In this document: one piece after another, positions 47,357 through 56,265 of the stretch
How the letters are laid out: the number at the start of each line of letters is the position of its first letter
Numbering within the stretch: position 1 is the first letter of the stretch
Assembly: GCF_004210295.1 (NCBI RefSeq)
Contig: NZ_SDAK01000001.1
Coordinates: 558,001 to 622,000 of the forward strand
DNA length: 64,000 nt
Reading direction: 5' to 3'
Origin: Lactococcus sp. S-13
GTDB lineage: Bacteria; Bacillota; Bacilli; Lactobacillales; Streptococcaceae
Made by a program: the position numbers and the translations under genes
Notes under the pieces: model-generated
Seen by the model: only the letters and a program-made list of their open reading frames with translations
Told to the model about the DNA's origin: nothing
The model's database searches: none

Positions 47357-47758
47357 ATGCTTGTATTCTTTAGTGTGATTCTTTTGGAAAAAGCTAAAGA
47401 TTTAAGGCAGAAAATAAATGAGTACAGGAAAATTACTTTGGCATTCCACGAACAATTGACAAAATTAGTCCAATCTTCTAATAAATCTTTCAACCAAATT
47501 GAGCGAGAATTAGGCTATCCCAGAAATGCCCTTGCGAATTATCGTCAGAATAGCAAAAATCCTAGCACAAAACGTTTGAAGGAATTAGCAGATTATTTTG
47601 GTGTTGCTCCTGAGCATCTGCTCGGACGTGATGAGCGTTATACTTATGATAAAACAATCTTGCTTTTTGAAAGCCTAAAAATGGAAAGCAAACAAAAATT
47701 TTTAGACTACGCCTTACGAAAATTGGGGCGAGAAAACTTTGAAAAAGGTATCTTGTGA
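47357..47758 (+). CDS. XRE/Cro-CI-type helix-turn-helix regulator
   Basis: The product has 133 residues. An N-terminal hydrophobic/basic lead of about 30 residues is followed by an HTH of XRE type (LTKLVQSSNKSFNQIERELGYPRNALANYRQNSKNPSTKRLKELADYFGV, residues about 37-85, shown for its layout), ending with the family motif PEHLLGRDE. The C-terminal part is helical (MESKQKFLDYALRKLGRENFEKG), with no peptidase. There is no Shine-Dalgarno; the consensus promoter predicts leaderless mRNA, as for phage CI genes. If translation began later, the HTH would remain intact. Target unknown; it lies upstream of the DUF4931 and YfhO-like genes. Confidence 0.82.
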   Translation: MLVFFSVILLEKAKDLRQKINEYRKITLAFHEQLTKLVQSSNKSFNQIERELGYPRNALANYRQNSKNPSTKRLKELADYFGVAPEHLLGRDERYTYDKTILLFESLKMESKQKFLDYALRKLGRENFEKGIL

Positions 47759-47779
47759 AAATTATCGCAAGGTTTTTTA
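47750..47779 (+). terminator. Terminator of the XRE gene
   Basis: CTTGTGA / TCGCAAG (one G-T pair) followed by GTTTTTT; it overlaps the stop codon. Confidence 0.75.
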
Positions 47780-47815
47780 ATTTGATTTGTCAAAAGCAGC
47801 AGCCTGTAAAAAGCG

Positions 47816-47824
47816 TGCTATAAT
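47816..47824 (+). promoter_or_regulatory. Extended -10 of the DUF4931 gene
   Basis: TGCTATAAT, then AAGTAA and the ATG at 47831. No ribosome site fits. Confidence 0.65.
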
Positions 47825-47830
47825 AAGTAA

Positions 47831-48616
47831 ATGAGCAAAAACACAATGAACCCTTTAGTCTTTAATACGCAAATCAATGCGGTTAAATATGCACAAGCTC
47901 CACAAAATTCAACACGCTGTCCCTTTTGTGATACGGAACATTTGACGAATATTTTGCGGATTTCAGATCATAAAATTTGGTTGAAAAATAAATTCCCTAC
48001 ACTCGAAGACGCGGAAATGACGGTGATTATTGAGTCTGATAAACATTTAGGAGATATTTCAACTTATGACTCGGCTGAAAATCGCTCGGTTTTCCGTTTT
48101 GCTTTTGACTGCTGGGACGAGATGATTCAATCTGAGCTTTACCAGTCGGTTTTGATGTTCAAAAACTTTGGGCCACGTTCTGGCGGAACTTTGCGCCACC
48201 CTCATTTGCAGGTGGTCGGGCTGAAAAATCTTGATGGTTATGCGCAAATTTCTCCAGAGAATTTTACAGGCGTTGAAATCAGAAAAAATGGTGTTACAGT
48301 CACGCTCTCAACCGAGCCCATCATGGGTTTTGTGGAGTTCAATGTTTTGATTTCTGACTTGGACAAAGTTGAGGATTTGGCAGATTTTGTGCATGAAATC
48401 ACGGCCTATTTGATGAGCGACTATATGGACGGGCGCTGCGATTCTTATAACTTATTTTTCCATCATTTAGACGGGAAATATATCTGTAAAATCGTGCCAC
48501 GATTTATCACGTCGCCTTACTACATTGGCTACAAGATTCCACAGGTCAATCGCCTAGAAAAACTCAGAGAAATTGCTGACGAAATCAAAATGAGACTAGA
48601 AAAAAATGTTGAATAA
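47831..48616 (+). CDS. DUF4931 / GalT-like HIT-fold protein
   Basis: The product has 261 residues. CxxC near the N terminus in TRCPFCDTEHLTNILRI (possible zinc site with a later His). The HIT/GalT-type motif SGGTLRHPHLQVVGL (H-x-H, about residues 119-133) resembles the nucleotidyl-transferring His triad of galactose-1-phosphate uridylyltransferase. The C-terminal part has FFHHLDGKYICKIVPRFITSPYYIGYKIPQV. Enzymatic activity is likely but the substrate is unknown. It uses an extended -10 directly before the ATG. Its last codons carry a copy of the window repeat (CAGAGAAATTGCTGACG, 48565-48581). Confidence 0.82.
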   Translation: MSKNTMNPLVFNTQINAVKYAQAPQNSTRCPFCDTEHLTNILRISDHKIWLKNKFPTLEDAEMTVIIESDKHLGDISTYDSAENRSVFRFAFDCWDEMIQSELYQSVLMFKNFGPRSGGTLRHPHLQVVGLKNLDGYAQISPENFTGVEIRKNGVTVTLSTEPIMGFVEFNVLISDLDKVEDLADFVHEITAYLMSDYMDGRCDSYNLFFHHLDGKYICKIVPRFITSPYYIGYKIPQVNRLEKLREIADEIKMRLEKNVE

Positions 48617-48620
48617 AATC

Positions 48621-48658
48621 CGTCAGCATTTTTTTGCTTTTCGTCAGTATTTTCTCTG
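48621..48658. repeat. Dispersed repeat pair between DUF4931 and YfhO genes
   Basis: CGTCAGCATTTTTTTG (48621-48636) and CGTCAGTATTTTCTCTG (48642-48658). The first can pair with the intragenic copy at 48565-48581 to form a long stem across the stop codon. Confidence 0.85.
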
Positions 48659-48685
48659 CAAATCAGCTTGAAATAAGCTTAGATT

Positions 48686-48694
48686 TGCTATAAT
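48686..48694 (+). promoter_or_regulatory. Extended -10 of the YfhO-like gene
   Basis: TGCTATAAT, then AGAATC and the ATG at 48701. TTGAAA at 48668-48673 is a possible -35, though only 15 bases away. Confidence 0.65.
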
Positions 48695-48700
48695 AGAATC

Positions 48701-51373
48701 ATGAAATTTATCAAGAAAAATAAATGGGGTATTTTAGCTAGCTTTTTTATTCCTTTGCTCTTAATGGCATTGGCACTGTTTTTGTCGGGGATTTACTGGG
48801 GGAGCACGCGGTCTATTTTGGCGGGTGACGCTTATCATCAGTATGTGGCGATTCACGCGCTTTATCGCAATATTTTACATTCGGCGGGAACTCAAGGTTT
48901 TTTCTATACGTTCACCAGCGGTTTAGGGCTAAATCTTTATGCTTTTTCGGCATATTATATGGGTAGCTTTCTCATGCCGCTGACTTTTTTCTTTGATCTC
49001 AAAAGTATGCCAGATGCTCTTTATTTGTTGACCTTGCTCAAGTTTGGGCTGATTGGCTTATCAGGTTTTGTGAGTTTCAAACAAATGTATCAAAAACTGT
49101 CAACGCTTTTGGTTCTGAGCTTGAGTACGGCTTTTGCTTTGATGAGTTTTCTGACTTCGCAGCTGGAAATCATCATGTGGTTGGACGTTTTCATCTTGTT
49201 GCCCTTGATTATGTGGGGGCTGCATTCGCTCATGGATGCTGGGAAACGCTGGCTTTATTTTGTGAGTTTATTGATTTTATTTATTCAAAATTATTATTTT
49301 GGGTTCATGATTGCCATTTTCTTGGTGCTTTATTTCTTTGCTCGTCTGACTTTTGGGGCATGGTCTTGGCGCAAAATTGCTGATTTTCTGCTGACGTCAC
49401 TGCTGGCTGGCCTATCAAGCTTGGTGATGTTGCTGCCGATGTATCTTGATTTAAAGGCAAACAATTCAGATGCCCTTTCCAAAACAACTGGACTTTTCAC
49501 AGACAATTCGCATTGGTTTGATTTGTTTGCCAAAAATTTTGTCGGAAGCTATGACACCACGCAATTTAACGCGATCCCGATGATTTATGTCGGCATGATG
49601 CCCCTTGCTCTGGCTCTTCTCTTTTTCTTTGCTCGGTCAATCCGCTGGCAAAGCAAACTTGCGTTTGGGGCTGTGCTTGCGTTTTTGGTGGCTTCGTTTT
49701 ATTTCCAAATCTTGGACTTGTTTTGGCAAGGGATGCACTCGCCAAATATGTTTTTGCACCGTTATGCTTTTTTGTTCAGTCTGCTTCTTGTGCTTTTGGC
49801 GCTTGAGAGCCTGTCACGCTGGGAAGAATTTAAGACCTGGCATCTCTTGGTGATAAGTTTCTTGCTTTTGTGCGCTTATTTGAGCAGCTTGCTTTTTGGG
49901 CATTATCCGTATATTCGCACGGTGAATGTTCTTTTGACGGGCTTATTCGGCTTGGCTTATTTCATCTTGTCGCTCAATTCTTTGAGAAATTGGATTCCTA
50001 AAGGACTTTTCGTTTTCATTTTCTTTATTTTTGTGACGGTTGAGGCGGCTGCTAACAGTATTTATCAGGTGCAAGGTATTCAAAAGGAATGGAATTTTGC
50101 CAGTCGTACTTATTATGAGCAACAGGTCAAGACCTTAGCCCCGCTGGCCCAAAAAATCAATCAATTGACTGGTTCAAGCTTTGCCAGAACGGATAATACG
50201 GCACCCGATACGGCTAATGATGGCATGAAATTTGGCTTCAATGCGCTGTCGCAATTTTCTTCCGTGCGCAATAGTAACGCAAGTGCGGTCATGGGCAAAC
50301 TGGGTTTTCACACGGATAGTACCTATCTCAACCTGCGCTATCCAGCCAACACTTTGCTAATGGATTCACTTTTTGGTATTCGCTATAATATCAATCAAGC
50401 GCAACCGGCTAAATTTGGCTTTATCCCCGTCAGTATCGATAATACTTATGCCGCACTCAGCCAAAATGAGTACGCGCTGAGTCTAGGGACTTTCGTGCCT
50501 TCTGGTTTCAACGCTGTCTCTTTGAGCGACAGCGATAAAACAGCGACGATTTTGCAAAATCAAACAGATTTGGTCAATGCACTAGCGAAAACTTCTACCA
50601 CTTTCTTTACTCCTTTTTACACGACCAGTGAAAAAACCGAGGATAAAATCACGGGTGCTGGCGATTCGGTGACTTTGTCACGCAAAGAGACTTCTACTGC
50701 CACCGATGTTTCGGTGACTTATGGGATTACGGCGGCAGCGAACAGCCAACTCTATCTGTCAGTACCGAATATTAGCTATGGCAGCACCACGGCTCAAAAT
50801 GCTTTGATTACTATCACTGACGTGACCAATCCTAAGCTGACCCGCAGTCTGGCAAGTTATTATGTCAGCACAAATGACACGGGAAATTTATTTAATCTAG
50901 GTTATTTTCCGCAGGAGAAACAACTCAAAGTCACCCTTGCTTTTCCACAAAATTCGCAAGTAACTTTTGATACTACTTCATTCTGGCGCTTGGACACGGC
51001 AGCTTATGCCAAAACAATGGCCTTGCTCAAAGCACGGAGTCCACAAGCAAAACTCACAAAAAACGGTGTTCAATTGACCTACAATCAAACCCAAAAAGGC
51101 GATATTTTCCTGACTATTCCTTATGATAAGGGCTGGTCAGCAAAACTTGACGGCAAGAAAGTTCCACTGGTTCGGGCGCAAAATGGATTCATGAAAGTCG
51201 CTGTGCCGGCTGGCAAGCATCAGCTCAAACTTTCATTCTTCCCCAATGGTCTGAAAATAGGAATTTGGTGTTTCGGTGCGGGCATTCTGCTTTTTGTAAG
51301 CTATGATTTCCTCATCAAACGGCGACAAAAAAGCTTTCCAATTGCCCAAAATACTGACGAAAACACAGATTAG
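48701..51373 (+). CDS. YfhO-family polytopic membrane protein
   Basis: The product has 890 residues. About 12 to 14 membrane helices in residues 10-480 (glycosyltransferase GT-C-like topology), with a conserved AGDAYHQYVAIHALYRNIL motif in the first loop (Asp in G-D, about residue 42). A large extracytoplasmic domain covers residues about 480-850 and one last helix lies near 855-875. YfhO proteins are thought to transfer sugars onto teichoic or lipoteichoic acids in Bacillus and Listeria relatives; exact target here is unknown. No Shine-Dalgarno. Its C-terminal QNTDENTD codons contain a half-copy of the window repeat. Confidence 0.9.
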   Translation: MKFIKKNKWGILASFFIPLLLMALALFLSGIYWGSTRSILAGDAYHQYVAIHALYRNILHSAGTQGFFYTFTSGLGLNLYAFSAYYMGSFLMPLTFFFDLKSMPDALYLLTLLKFGLIGLSGFVSFKQMYQKLSTLLVLSLSTAFALMSFLTSQLEIIMWLDVFILLPLIMWGLHSLMDAGKRWLYFVSLLILFIQNYYFGFMIAIFLVLYFFARLTFGAWSWRKIADFLLTSLLAGLSSLVMLLPMYLDLKANNSDALSKTTGLFTDNSHWFDLFAKNFVGSYDTTQFNAIPMIYVGMMPLALALLFFFARSIRWQSKLAFGAVLAFLVASFYFQILDLFWQGMHSPNMFLHRYAFLFSLLLVLLALESLSRWEEFKTWHLLVISFLLLCAYLSSLLFGHYPYIRTVNVLLTGLFGLAYFILSLNSLRNWIPKGLFVFIFFIFVTVEAAANSIYQVQGIQKEWNFASRTYYEQQVKTLAPLAQKINQLTGSSFARTDNTAPDTANDGMKFGFNALSQFSSVRNSNASAVMGKLGFHTDSTYLNLRYPANTLLMDSLFGIRYNINQAQPAKFGFIPVSIDNTYAALSQNEYALSLGTFVPSGFNAVSLSDSDKTATILQNQTDLVNALAKTSTTFFTPFYTTSEKTEDKITGAGDSVTLSRKETSTATDVSVTYGITAAANSQLYLSVPNISYGSTTAQNALITITDVTNPKLTRSLASYYVSTNDTGNLFNLGYFPQEKQLKVTLAFPQNSQVTFDTTSFWRLDTAAYAKTMALLKARSPQAKLTKNGVQLTYNQTQKGDIFLTIPYDKGWSAKLDGKKVPLVRAQNGFMKVAVPAGKHQLKLSFFPNGLKIGIWCFGAGILLFVSYDFLIKRRQKSFPIAQNTDENTD

Positions 51374-51384
51374 CTCCTTTTAAT

Positions 51385-51425
51385 CAGAGAAAATGCTGAC
51401 GAAAATTTCCGTCAGCATTTTTTCT
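51385..51425. repeat. Dispersed repeat: best paired element
   Basis: CAGAGAAAATGCTGACG (51385-51401) and CGTCAGCATTTTTTCT (51410-51425) across AAAATTTC: an almost complete inverted repeat with T-rich end. It follows the YfhO gene and could be its terminator. A further arm CCGTCAGCAAAA is at about 51439. Confidence 0.92.
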
Positions 51426-51447
51426 TGAAATGGCATTTCCGTCAGCA

Positions 51448-51478
51448 AAAAAACGTTGCCTCAATCAACGTTTTTTAT
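51448..51478. terminator. Bidirectional terminator between YfhO and copA
   Basis: AACGTTG (51452-51458) / CAACGTT (51466-51472) with A-run and T-run. It overlaps the copA stop codon (51461-51463). Confidence 0.85.
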
Positions 51479-53647
51479 TTTTTTCTTGGTCAAAAGTAGT
51501 GAATTTAGAATGACCGAAACAGACGATAAACTCATGGCTGCTGCGGCAAGCATTGGGTTCAACAAACCAAAAGCAGCCAGCGGAATCCCGATGATATTGT
51601 AGATGAAAGCCCAAAAATAATTTTGTTTAATCTTCAATATTGTCTTTTTGGCGATTTCAAAAAAGCTTTCGATTTTGTGCAACTGTCCGCCAACCACCGT
51701 CACATCGCCTGCTTCCATGGCAATATCTGACCCCGTCGCCAGTGCCAGACCCACGGTTGCTGAAGCCAGCGCAATCGCATCATTGATGCCGTCACCAACC
51801 ATCATCGAATGTGGCGTATTTTGGACAATTTCAGCCTTTTCTTCTGGCGCCAAACCTGCTTGCACCTCATCCAACTGGAGCAATTTTTGAACTTTTTTGG
51901 CTGATTTTTCATTATCTCCGGTCAACATCACCACGCGCAAACCGCGTTTTTGCAGACCTTTTATCGTTGACAAACTTTCTTTTTTGACACTTGAGCCAAA
52001 TGTCGCCAGCGCCAAAAGTTGTCCTCTTTTAGCCAAATAAATCACTGTATCCGTCCCTTCAGGTACAGACAAATTCAGCTCTGCCATCAATTTATCATTT
52101 CCAGCAAAATAAGTTTCTCCGTTGATTTTCGCTGACAAACCACGTCCAGCGAGCTCCACAAGCTCTGTCGGCTCGTACAATTCACCAGAAAAATGAACCG
52201 ACTTGGCCAAAGGGTGATTCGAATGTGCCTCCAAACTTGCCAAAATCTTGAAAGCCTCCTGTTCAGCAAGCAGCAAGTTTTCGTCAGCATTTTCTCCTTG
52301 AACAAGATTTTCGTCAGCATTTTCTCTCATCTTAGACAACACTTTGAAATCCGTCAGCTCAAATTCACCTGTCGTCAGCGTTCCTGTCTTGTCAAAAAAG
52401 ACCGTTTCCACTAGGCCAGCCAGTTCCAAAGCATTGGCATTCTTGATTAACAAGCCATTTTTTGCCGCAAGCCCCGTCCCAGAAATAATTGCCGTTGGCG
52501 TCGCCAAGCCCAAAGCACAAGGACAAGCAATGACCAAAACAGCAACTGCGTGCATGATTGCCGTCAGTAAAACGCCCGTCACAGCCCAAGTCAACCCAAA
52601 CGTCACCAATGCAATCCCAAGCACTACTGGTACAAAAATTCCCGAAATCTTATCCGCCAATTTTTGAATGTTGGGCTTCGTCCCTTGCGCCTCACTCATC
52701 ATCTCCACCATTCGTGAAATCGTTGAATCGTTCAGATCATGCACAACAACCGCTTTTACTTCGCCGTCCAGATTGATTGTCCCTTCAAAAATGACCTCCT
52801 CATCTGCCTTTACGACCGGCAAGGCCTCACCAGTAAGAATGCTCTCATCAAAAGAGGCACGCCCCGTCAAAATCATTGCATCCAAAGGCACTTTCTCACC
52901 AGCAAAAACTCGAATCACTTCGCCCGTTTGCACCTTTTCAATCGCCAAATCCCCCGCTTGGGTATGTACAAAAGTCGCCCGACTCGACATCAAACCGGTA
53001 ATGGCCTGTGTCGTTTTTTCCTTCGCATTATGTTCCAGCAGCTTGCCCATGACCACCAGCGTGATAATGACCATCGACGATTCAAAATTCAGCGCATTTT
53101 CTTGTCCCATAAAAACAGCCAAAATCAAGCTCGACAGATAAGCCACCGTTGTTCCCAAAGCCACCAAGACATCCATATTTGCCGATTTGTTGCGCAACGC
53201 GTGAAAAGCCCCCACATAAAAGCGCCAACCAATCACAAATTGCACCGGCGTTGCTAAAATAAGCTGCAAGACCGGCTCATGCAAAAACATTACCCAGTCC
53301 GTATGTAAACCAAATGTTTTTGCAAACATCCCCACCACCAAAGGCAAGGTCAAAATAACAGCACTCCAAAAAGACCAGCGCAAATGCTTTGCTTTTCGAG
53401 CTGCTTCTTGCGCAATCTTCTCCTGATGGGCCTTGTCATTAACAATCGCTCCATAACCCACTTTTTCTACCAAAGCAATGATTTCGTCATCTGTCATCGT
53501 TTCGTCAGCAACAATTTTTGCTTTTTCCGTCGCCAAATTGACTGTTGCTTCCTTAATTTTATCTGAGTGATTCAAAGCTTTGGAGACTGTATTGACACAA
53601 TTAGCACAAGTCATTCCCGTAATCACAAATGTTTGACTTCTCATCAT
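51461..53647 (-). CDS. copA: Copper-exporting P1B-type ATPase
   Basis: The product has 728 residues. One N-terminal HMA domain with GMTCANC (about residues 9-15), eight membrane helices, CPC in ACPCALGLATPTAI, DKTGTLT phosphorylation site, HSNHPLA (HP motif) and GDGINDAIAL. Exports Cu(I). Two near-identical ENADENL units (residues about 440-455, between the DKTGTLT loop and LLAEQEAFK) are each encoded by a repeat copy. It has GGAGGAG before the ATG and a cop box in its promoter. The start may be the second of two adjacent ATGs. Confidence 0.96.
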   Translation of the reverse strand: MMRSQTFVITGMTCANCVNTVSKALNHSDKIKEATVNLATEKAKIVADETMTDDEIIALVEKVGYGAIVNDKAHQEKIAQEAARKAKHLRWSFWSAVILTLPLVVGMFAKTFGLHTDWVMFLHEPVLQLILATPVQFVIGWRFYVGAFHALRNKSANMDVLVALGTTVAYLSSLILAVFMGQENALNFESSMVIITLVVMGKLLEHNAKEKTTQAITGLMSSRATFVHTQAGDLAIEKVQTGEVIRVFAGEKVPLDAMILTGRASFDESILTGEALPVVKADEEVIFEGTINLDGEVKAVVVHDLNDSTISRMVEMMSEAQGTKPNIQKLADKISGIFVPVVLGIALVTFGLTWAVTGVLLTAIMHAVAVLVIACPCALGLATPTAIISGTGLAAKNGLLIKNANALELAGLVETVFFDKTGTLTTGEFELTDFKVLSKMRENADENLVQGENADENLLLAEQEAFKILASLEAHSNHPLAKSVHFSGELYEPTELVELAGRGLSAKINGETYFAGNDKLMAELNLSVPEGTDTVIYLAKRGQLLALATFGSSVKKESLSTIKGLQKRGLRVVMLTGDNEKSAKKVQKLLQLDEVQAGLAPEEKAEIVQNTPHSMMVGDGINDAIALASATVGLALATGSDIAMEAGDVTVVGGQLHKIESFFEIAKKTILKIKQNYFWAFIYNIIGIPLAAFGLLNPMLAAAAMSLSSVSVILNSLLLTKKKIKNVD
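52282..52328 (-). repeat. Two dispersed repeat copies in copA, period 30 bases
   Basis: CGTCAGCATTTTCTCC (52282-52297) and CGTCAGCATTTTCTCTC (52312-52328). They are part of a 30-base tandem duplication encoding ENADENL twice, in the cytoplasmic nucleotide-binding/phosphorylation part. Confidence 0.88.
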
Positions 53648-53679
53648 TTCTCCTCCCGTTTCTCTTTATATTTATAGTT

Positions 53680-53689
53680 TACATTTGTA
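53680..53689 (-). promoter_or_regulatory. cop box upstream of copA
   Basis: TACATTTGTA inside the longer dyad TTTACATTTGTAAA (53678-53691): the TACAnnTGTA operator of CopY/CopR-type repressors. It lies about 33 bases from the copA ATG. Confidence 0.9.
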
Positions 53690-53714
53690 AACGTAAAAAG
53701 TCAAGGATTTATAA

Positions 53715-53750
53715 TCAAAAAAAATCACTCTCGTTTCACAACGAAAGTGA
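53715..53750 (-). terminator. Hairpin between copZ and copA
   Basis: TCACTCTCGT / ACGAAAGTGA (53725-53734, 53741-53750; one G-T) with eight T on the minus strand. It should end the copR-copZ transcript, so copA relies on its own promoter. Confidence 0.8.
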
Positions 53751-53840
53751 CTCTGTTATTATTATGTAAAACAATATTGGGGATTTGTTTTACACTTATA
53801 TTCTAACATAAATAGAATACACCCACAAACTAAAAGACTC

Positions 53841-54041
53841 TTAAACCACCTTGTAGCCTGCTTCTTCAACAGCAGCTTTCATACTCGCCAAATCTGCTGG
53901 AGCATCAAATTTTACCACAGCCTGCTCTTTTTTCAAGGAAACCTTAGCCTTTTCGACGCCATTCACCGCTTCCAGAGCTTCTGTGACGTGCATCACACAG
54001 TGATCACAAGTCATTCCTGAAATTTTCAATGTTTCTTTCAT
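53841..54041 (-). CDS. copZ: Copper chaperone CopZ
   Basis: The product has 66 residues and a single HMA fold with GMTCDHC (Cu-binding Cys about 12 and 15). It carries copper to the CopR repressor or CopA. It follows copR by 18 bases in the same mRNA. GGAG lies before the ATG. Confidence 0.96.
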   Translation of the reverse strand: MKETLKISGMTCDHCVMHVTEALEAVNGVEKAKVSLKKEQAVVKFDAPADLASMKAAVEEAGYKVV

Positions 54042-54059
54042 AATTTTCTCCTTTTCTTA

Positions 54060-54527
54060 CTAAGCAATCATTTGTTCATGCTTGCAAGCACAAGCACCCA
54101 GTTTTTCCAAACAATTACAATGTTTTTCAGCCACCACTTCTTTGGTGTCAAGTGTTGTTTTGAGTAATTCGATATCTTGAGCCGTCAGCATTGATTTTTC
54201 AATCATCTCTTGCAAGATATTCACCTGCTTAGTCGCACAGACCTTTTCCAAAAGTCCCTCAGCCATCAAGTTAATTGCTGTGCATTCCGCCATAAGTGGC
54301 TTATAAATAAACTTACGCCCCTCTTTTTGCGTACTCAACATCTCTTTTTTCACTAAACGCCCCAATAAGGTTTTGACCGTCGCCAATGACCACTCTAAAT
54401 TCTGTGGAATTTGGGCATAAATCTCATCTACACGCGCCTCGCCCAACGACCAAATCACTCGCATCACAATCAACTCAGCATTGGAAACATTAAATTCTAC
54501 TTCGTTCATCTTCTCCCCCCTCTCCAA
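54060..54527 (-). CDS. copR: CopR/CopY-type copper-responsive repressor
   Basis: The product has 155 residues from the listed start; MNEVEFNVSNAELIVMRVIW at residue 7 is a likely alternative. BlaI/CopY winged-helix domain (NAELIVMRVIWSLGEARVDEI...WSLATVKTLLGRLVKKEMLS). The C-terminal metal motif is CNCLEKLGACAC (CxC-x6-CxC), where copper displaces zinc to release DNA. It represses the cop genes through the two TACAnnTGTA sites. Confidence 0.95.
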   Translation of the reverse strand: MERGEKMNEVEFNVSNAELIVMRVIWSLGEARVDEIYAQIPQNLEWSLATVKTLLGRLVKKEMLSTQKEGRKFIYKPLMAECTAINLMAEGLLEKVCATKQVNILQEMIEKSMLTAQDIELLKTTLDTKEVVAEKHCNCLEKLGACACKHEQMIA

Positions 54528-54547
54528 TTGTTTTCATAATTTAAGTT

Positions 54548-54557
54548 TACACGTGTA
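54548..54557 (-). promoter_or_regulatory. cop box upstream of copR
   Basis: TACACGTGTA within GTTTACACGTGTAAAC, a perfect 16-base palindrome. Autoregulation of copRZ is expected. Confidence 0.92.
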
Positions 54558-54584
54558 AACAAAAAAAGTCAAGTTTTATACCTG

Positions 54585-54618
54585 AAAAAGAATCAAACTT
54601 CAACATTTGATTCTTTTT
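54585..54618. terminator. Bidirectional terminator of the serine dehydratase genes
   Basis: AAAAAGAATCAAA / TTTGATTCTTTTT, a 13-base perfect inverted repeat, between copR and sdaAA. Confidence 0.9.
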
Positions 54619-54622
54619 ATCT

Positions 54623-55486
54623 TTAACCAAAAATTTCTTCCATCACACGTCGACCCGTTGGTGTTTGAGCAAGACCGCCCTCAGCTGTTTCTCTAAAAGC
54701 AGCTGGCAGACTCCGTCCCACATTATACATGGTGTTAACCACTTCATCAACTGGAATCACTGTTTTCACACCAGCCAGTGCCATATCTGCCGAAATCATT
54801 GCTTGTGAAGCTCCCATTGCATTACGATGAACACACGGAATTTCCACCAAACCGGCTACTGGATCACAAATCAGCCCTAACATATTTTGTAAAACTAAAG
54901 CAATCGCATAACCCGCTTGCTCAGTGCTTCCACCCGCTGCTAAAACTAAAGCCGCCGAAGCCATTGCCGAAGCCGAACCTACTTCAGCTTGACAACCACC
55001 CTCAGCCCCAGAGATTGTAGCATTATTGGCAATTGCAAGCCCAAAAGCTCCCGCTGTAAAAAGAAATTCAATCTGCTGCTCATGCGTTAAGTTCAAAGTT
55101 TTAATCGCTGACGTCAAAACCCCTGGCAAACACCCAGCAGAACCTGCTGTTGGTGTCGCACAAATCAAGCCCATTTGAGCATTGACCTCATTGACCGCGA
55201 CTGCATCACGAGCCGCACCCAAAATCACATCTCCTGAAAGGCTCTTGCCCGACTGAATGTAGTCTTCCATCAACTTCGCATCGCCACCAGTCAGACCTGT
55301 CAACGATTTTTGTCCCTGCAACCCTTTGGCCACCGAATCAAGCATAGTTGTCAAATTTCGTTCCATAAGTGACCAAATTTGCGCGCGATCACGTCCAGTT
55401 TGCTCGATTTCGACTGCAATCATAAGTTCTGCAACTGAAGGATAATTTTTGGCATCTTCCATCAATTCTTCTATATTTTTAAACAT
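54623..55486 (-). CDS. sdaAA: L-serine dehydratase, alpha subunit
   Basis: The product has 287 residues. Iron-sulfur cysteines in CATPTAGSAGCLPGVL, EGGCQAEVGSASAM and CDPVAGLVEIPCVHRN. It deaminates serine to pyruvate and ammonia with a [4Fe-4S] cluster, as a heterodimer with the beta subunit encoded just upstream. The ATG has AAAAGGA upstream. Gap to sdaAB 25 bases: one operon. Confidence 0.96.
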   Translation of the reverse strand: MFKNIEELMEDAKNYPSVAELMIAVEIEQTGRDRAQIWSLMERNLTTMLDSVAKGLQGQKSLTGLTGGDAKLMEDYIQSGKSLSGDVILGAARDAVAVNEVNAQMGLICATPTAGSAGCLPGVLTSAIKTLNLTHEQQIEFLFTAGAFGLAIANNATISGAEGGCQAEVGSASAMASAALVLAAGGSTEQAGYAIALVLQNMLGLICDPVAGLVEIPCVHRNAMGASQAMISADMALAGVKTVIPVDEVVNTMYNVGRSLPAAFRETAEGGLAQTPTGRRVMEEIFG

Positions 55487-55511
55487 TTTTTAATCCTTTT
55501 GACCCTTACCC

Positions 55512-56183
55512 TTAGTTAAAGAAATTCACCGCGTGTAAGCGAGGAATCGACTTCATTTCATCGATAACCTGTGCAACATTGGGTGTATCAACTTCTAAAA
55601 TCATAATGGCTTTCTCACCTTTGGCTTCACGCGTCACATTCATCTGAGCAATATTGATTTGATGCTCCGACAAAACACTTGATACTCGCGCAATCATTCC
55701 TGGAACATCTTCATGAATCACGACAAAAGTTGGCACGCCTGCTGAAATGGCAATATCAAAACCATTCAATTCTGTTACCTGAATCATTCCCCCACCAATA
55801 GAAATTCCTGTCACAGTCATCGTGCGGTCTCCTTTTTTGGCAACCAAACGTGCCGTATTGGGATGTTCTGCACGTTCTTCCGGATGTGGGACATAACTAA
55901 TTTCCATTCCTTGTTCAAAAGCAAGCTGTGGCGCCATTGGCAGACGTTCATCATCTGTATCCATTCCCAAAACACCAGCGACAAGCGCAACATCCGTCCC
56001 ATGTCCTCGATAAGTTTTAGCAAAAGATTCGTACAAATGAATCTCTAATTTTTCTGGAAGTTCACCGAAAATAGAACGTACGATCTTACCAATCCGTGCT
56101 GCTCCCGCTGTATGCGAACTCGATGGCCCAATCATCACTGGACCTATAATATCAAAAACACTTTTATATCTTAAATTATCCAT
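55512..56183 (-). CDS. sdaAB: L-serine dehydratase, beta subunit
   Basis: The product has 223 residues. N-terminal SDH beta domain: YKSVFDIIGPVMIGPSSSHTAGAARIGKI. The C-terminal ACT domain (about residues 148-220: VPTFVVIHEDVPGMIARVSSVLSEHQINIAQMNVTRE) probably senses serine. First gene of the operon; GAGGT before the ATG. Confidence 0.96.
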   Translation of the reverse strand: MDNLRYKSVFDIIGPVMIGPSSSHTAGAARIGKIVRSIFGELPEKLEIHLYESFAKTYRGHGTDVALVAGVLGMDTDDERLPMAPQLAFEQGMEISYVPHPEERAEHPNTARLVAKKGDRTMTVTGISIGGGMIQVTELNGFDIAISAGVPTFVVIHEDVPGMIARVSSVLSEHQINIAQMNVTREAKGEKAIMILEVDTPNVAQVIDEMKSIPRLHAVNFFN

Positions 56184-56265
56184 TTTTACCTCAATTGTTC
56201 TGCTCCAGCCTAAAAAACCAGTGCATCCTCAAATATCATACCACAAATTTTCACGATTTTCAGCC

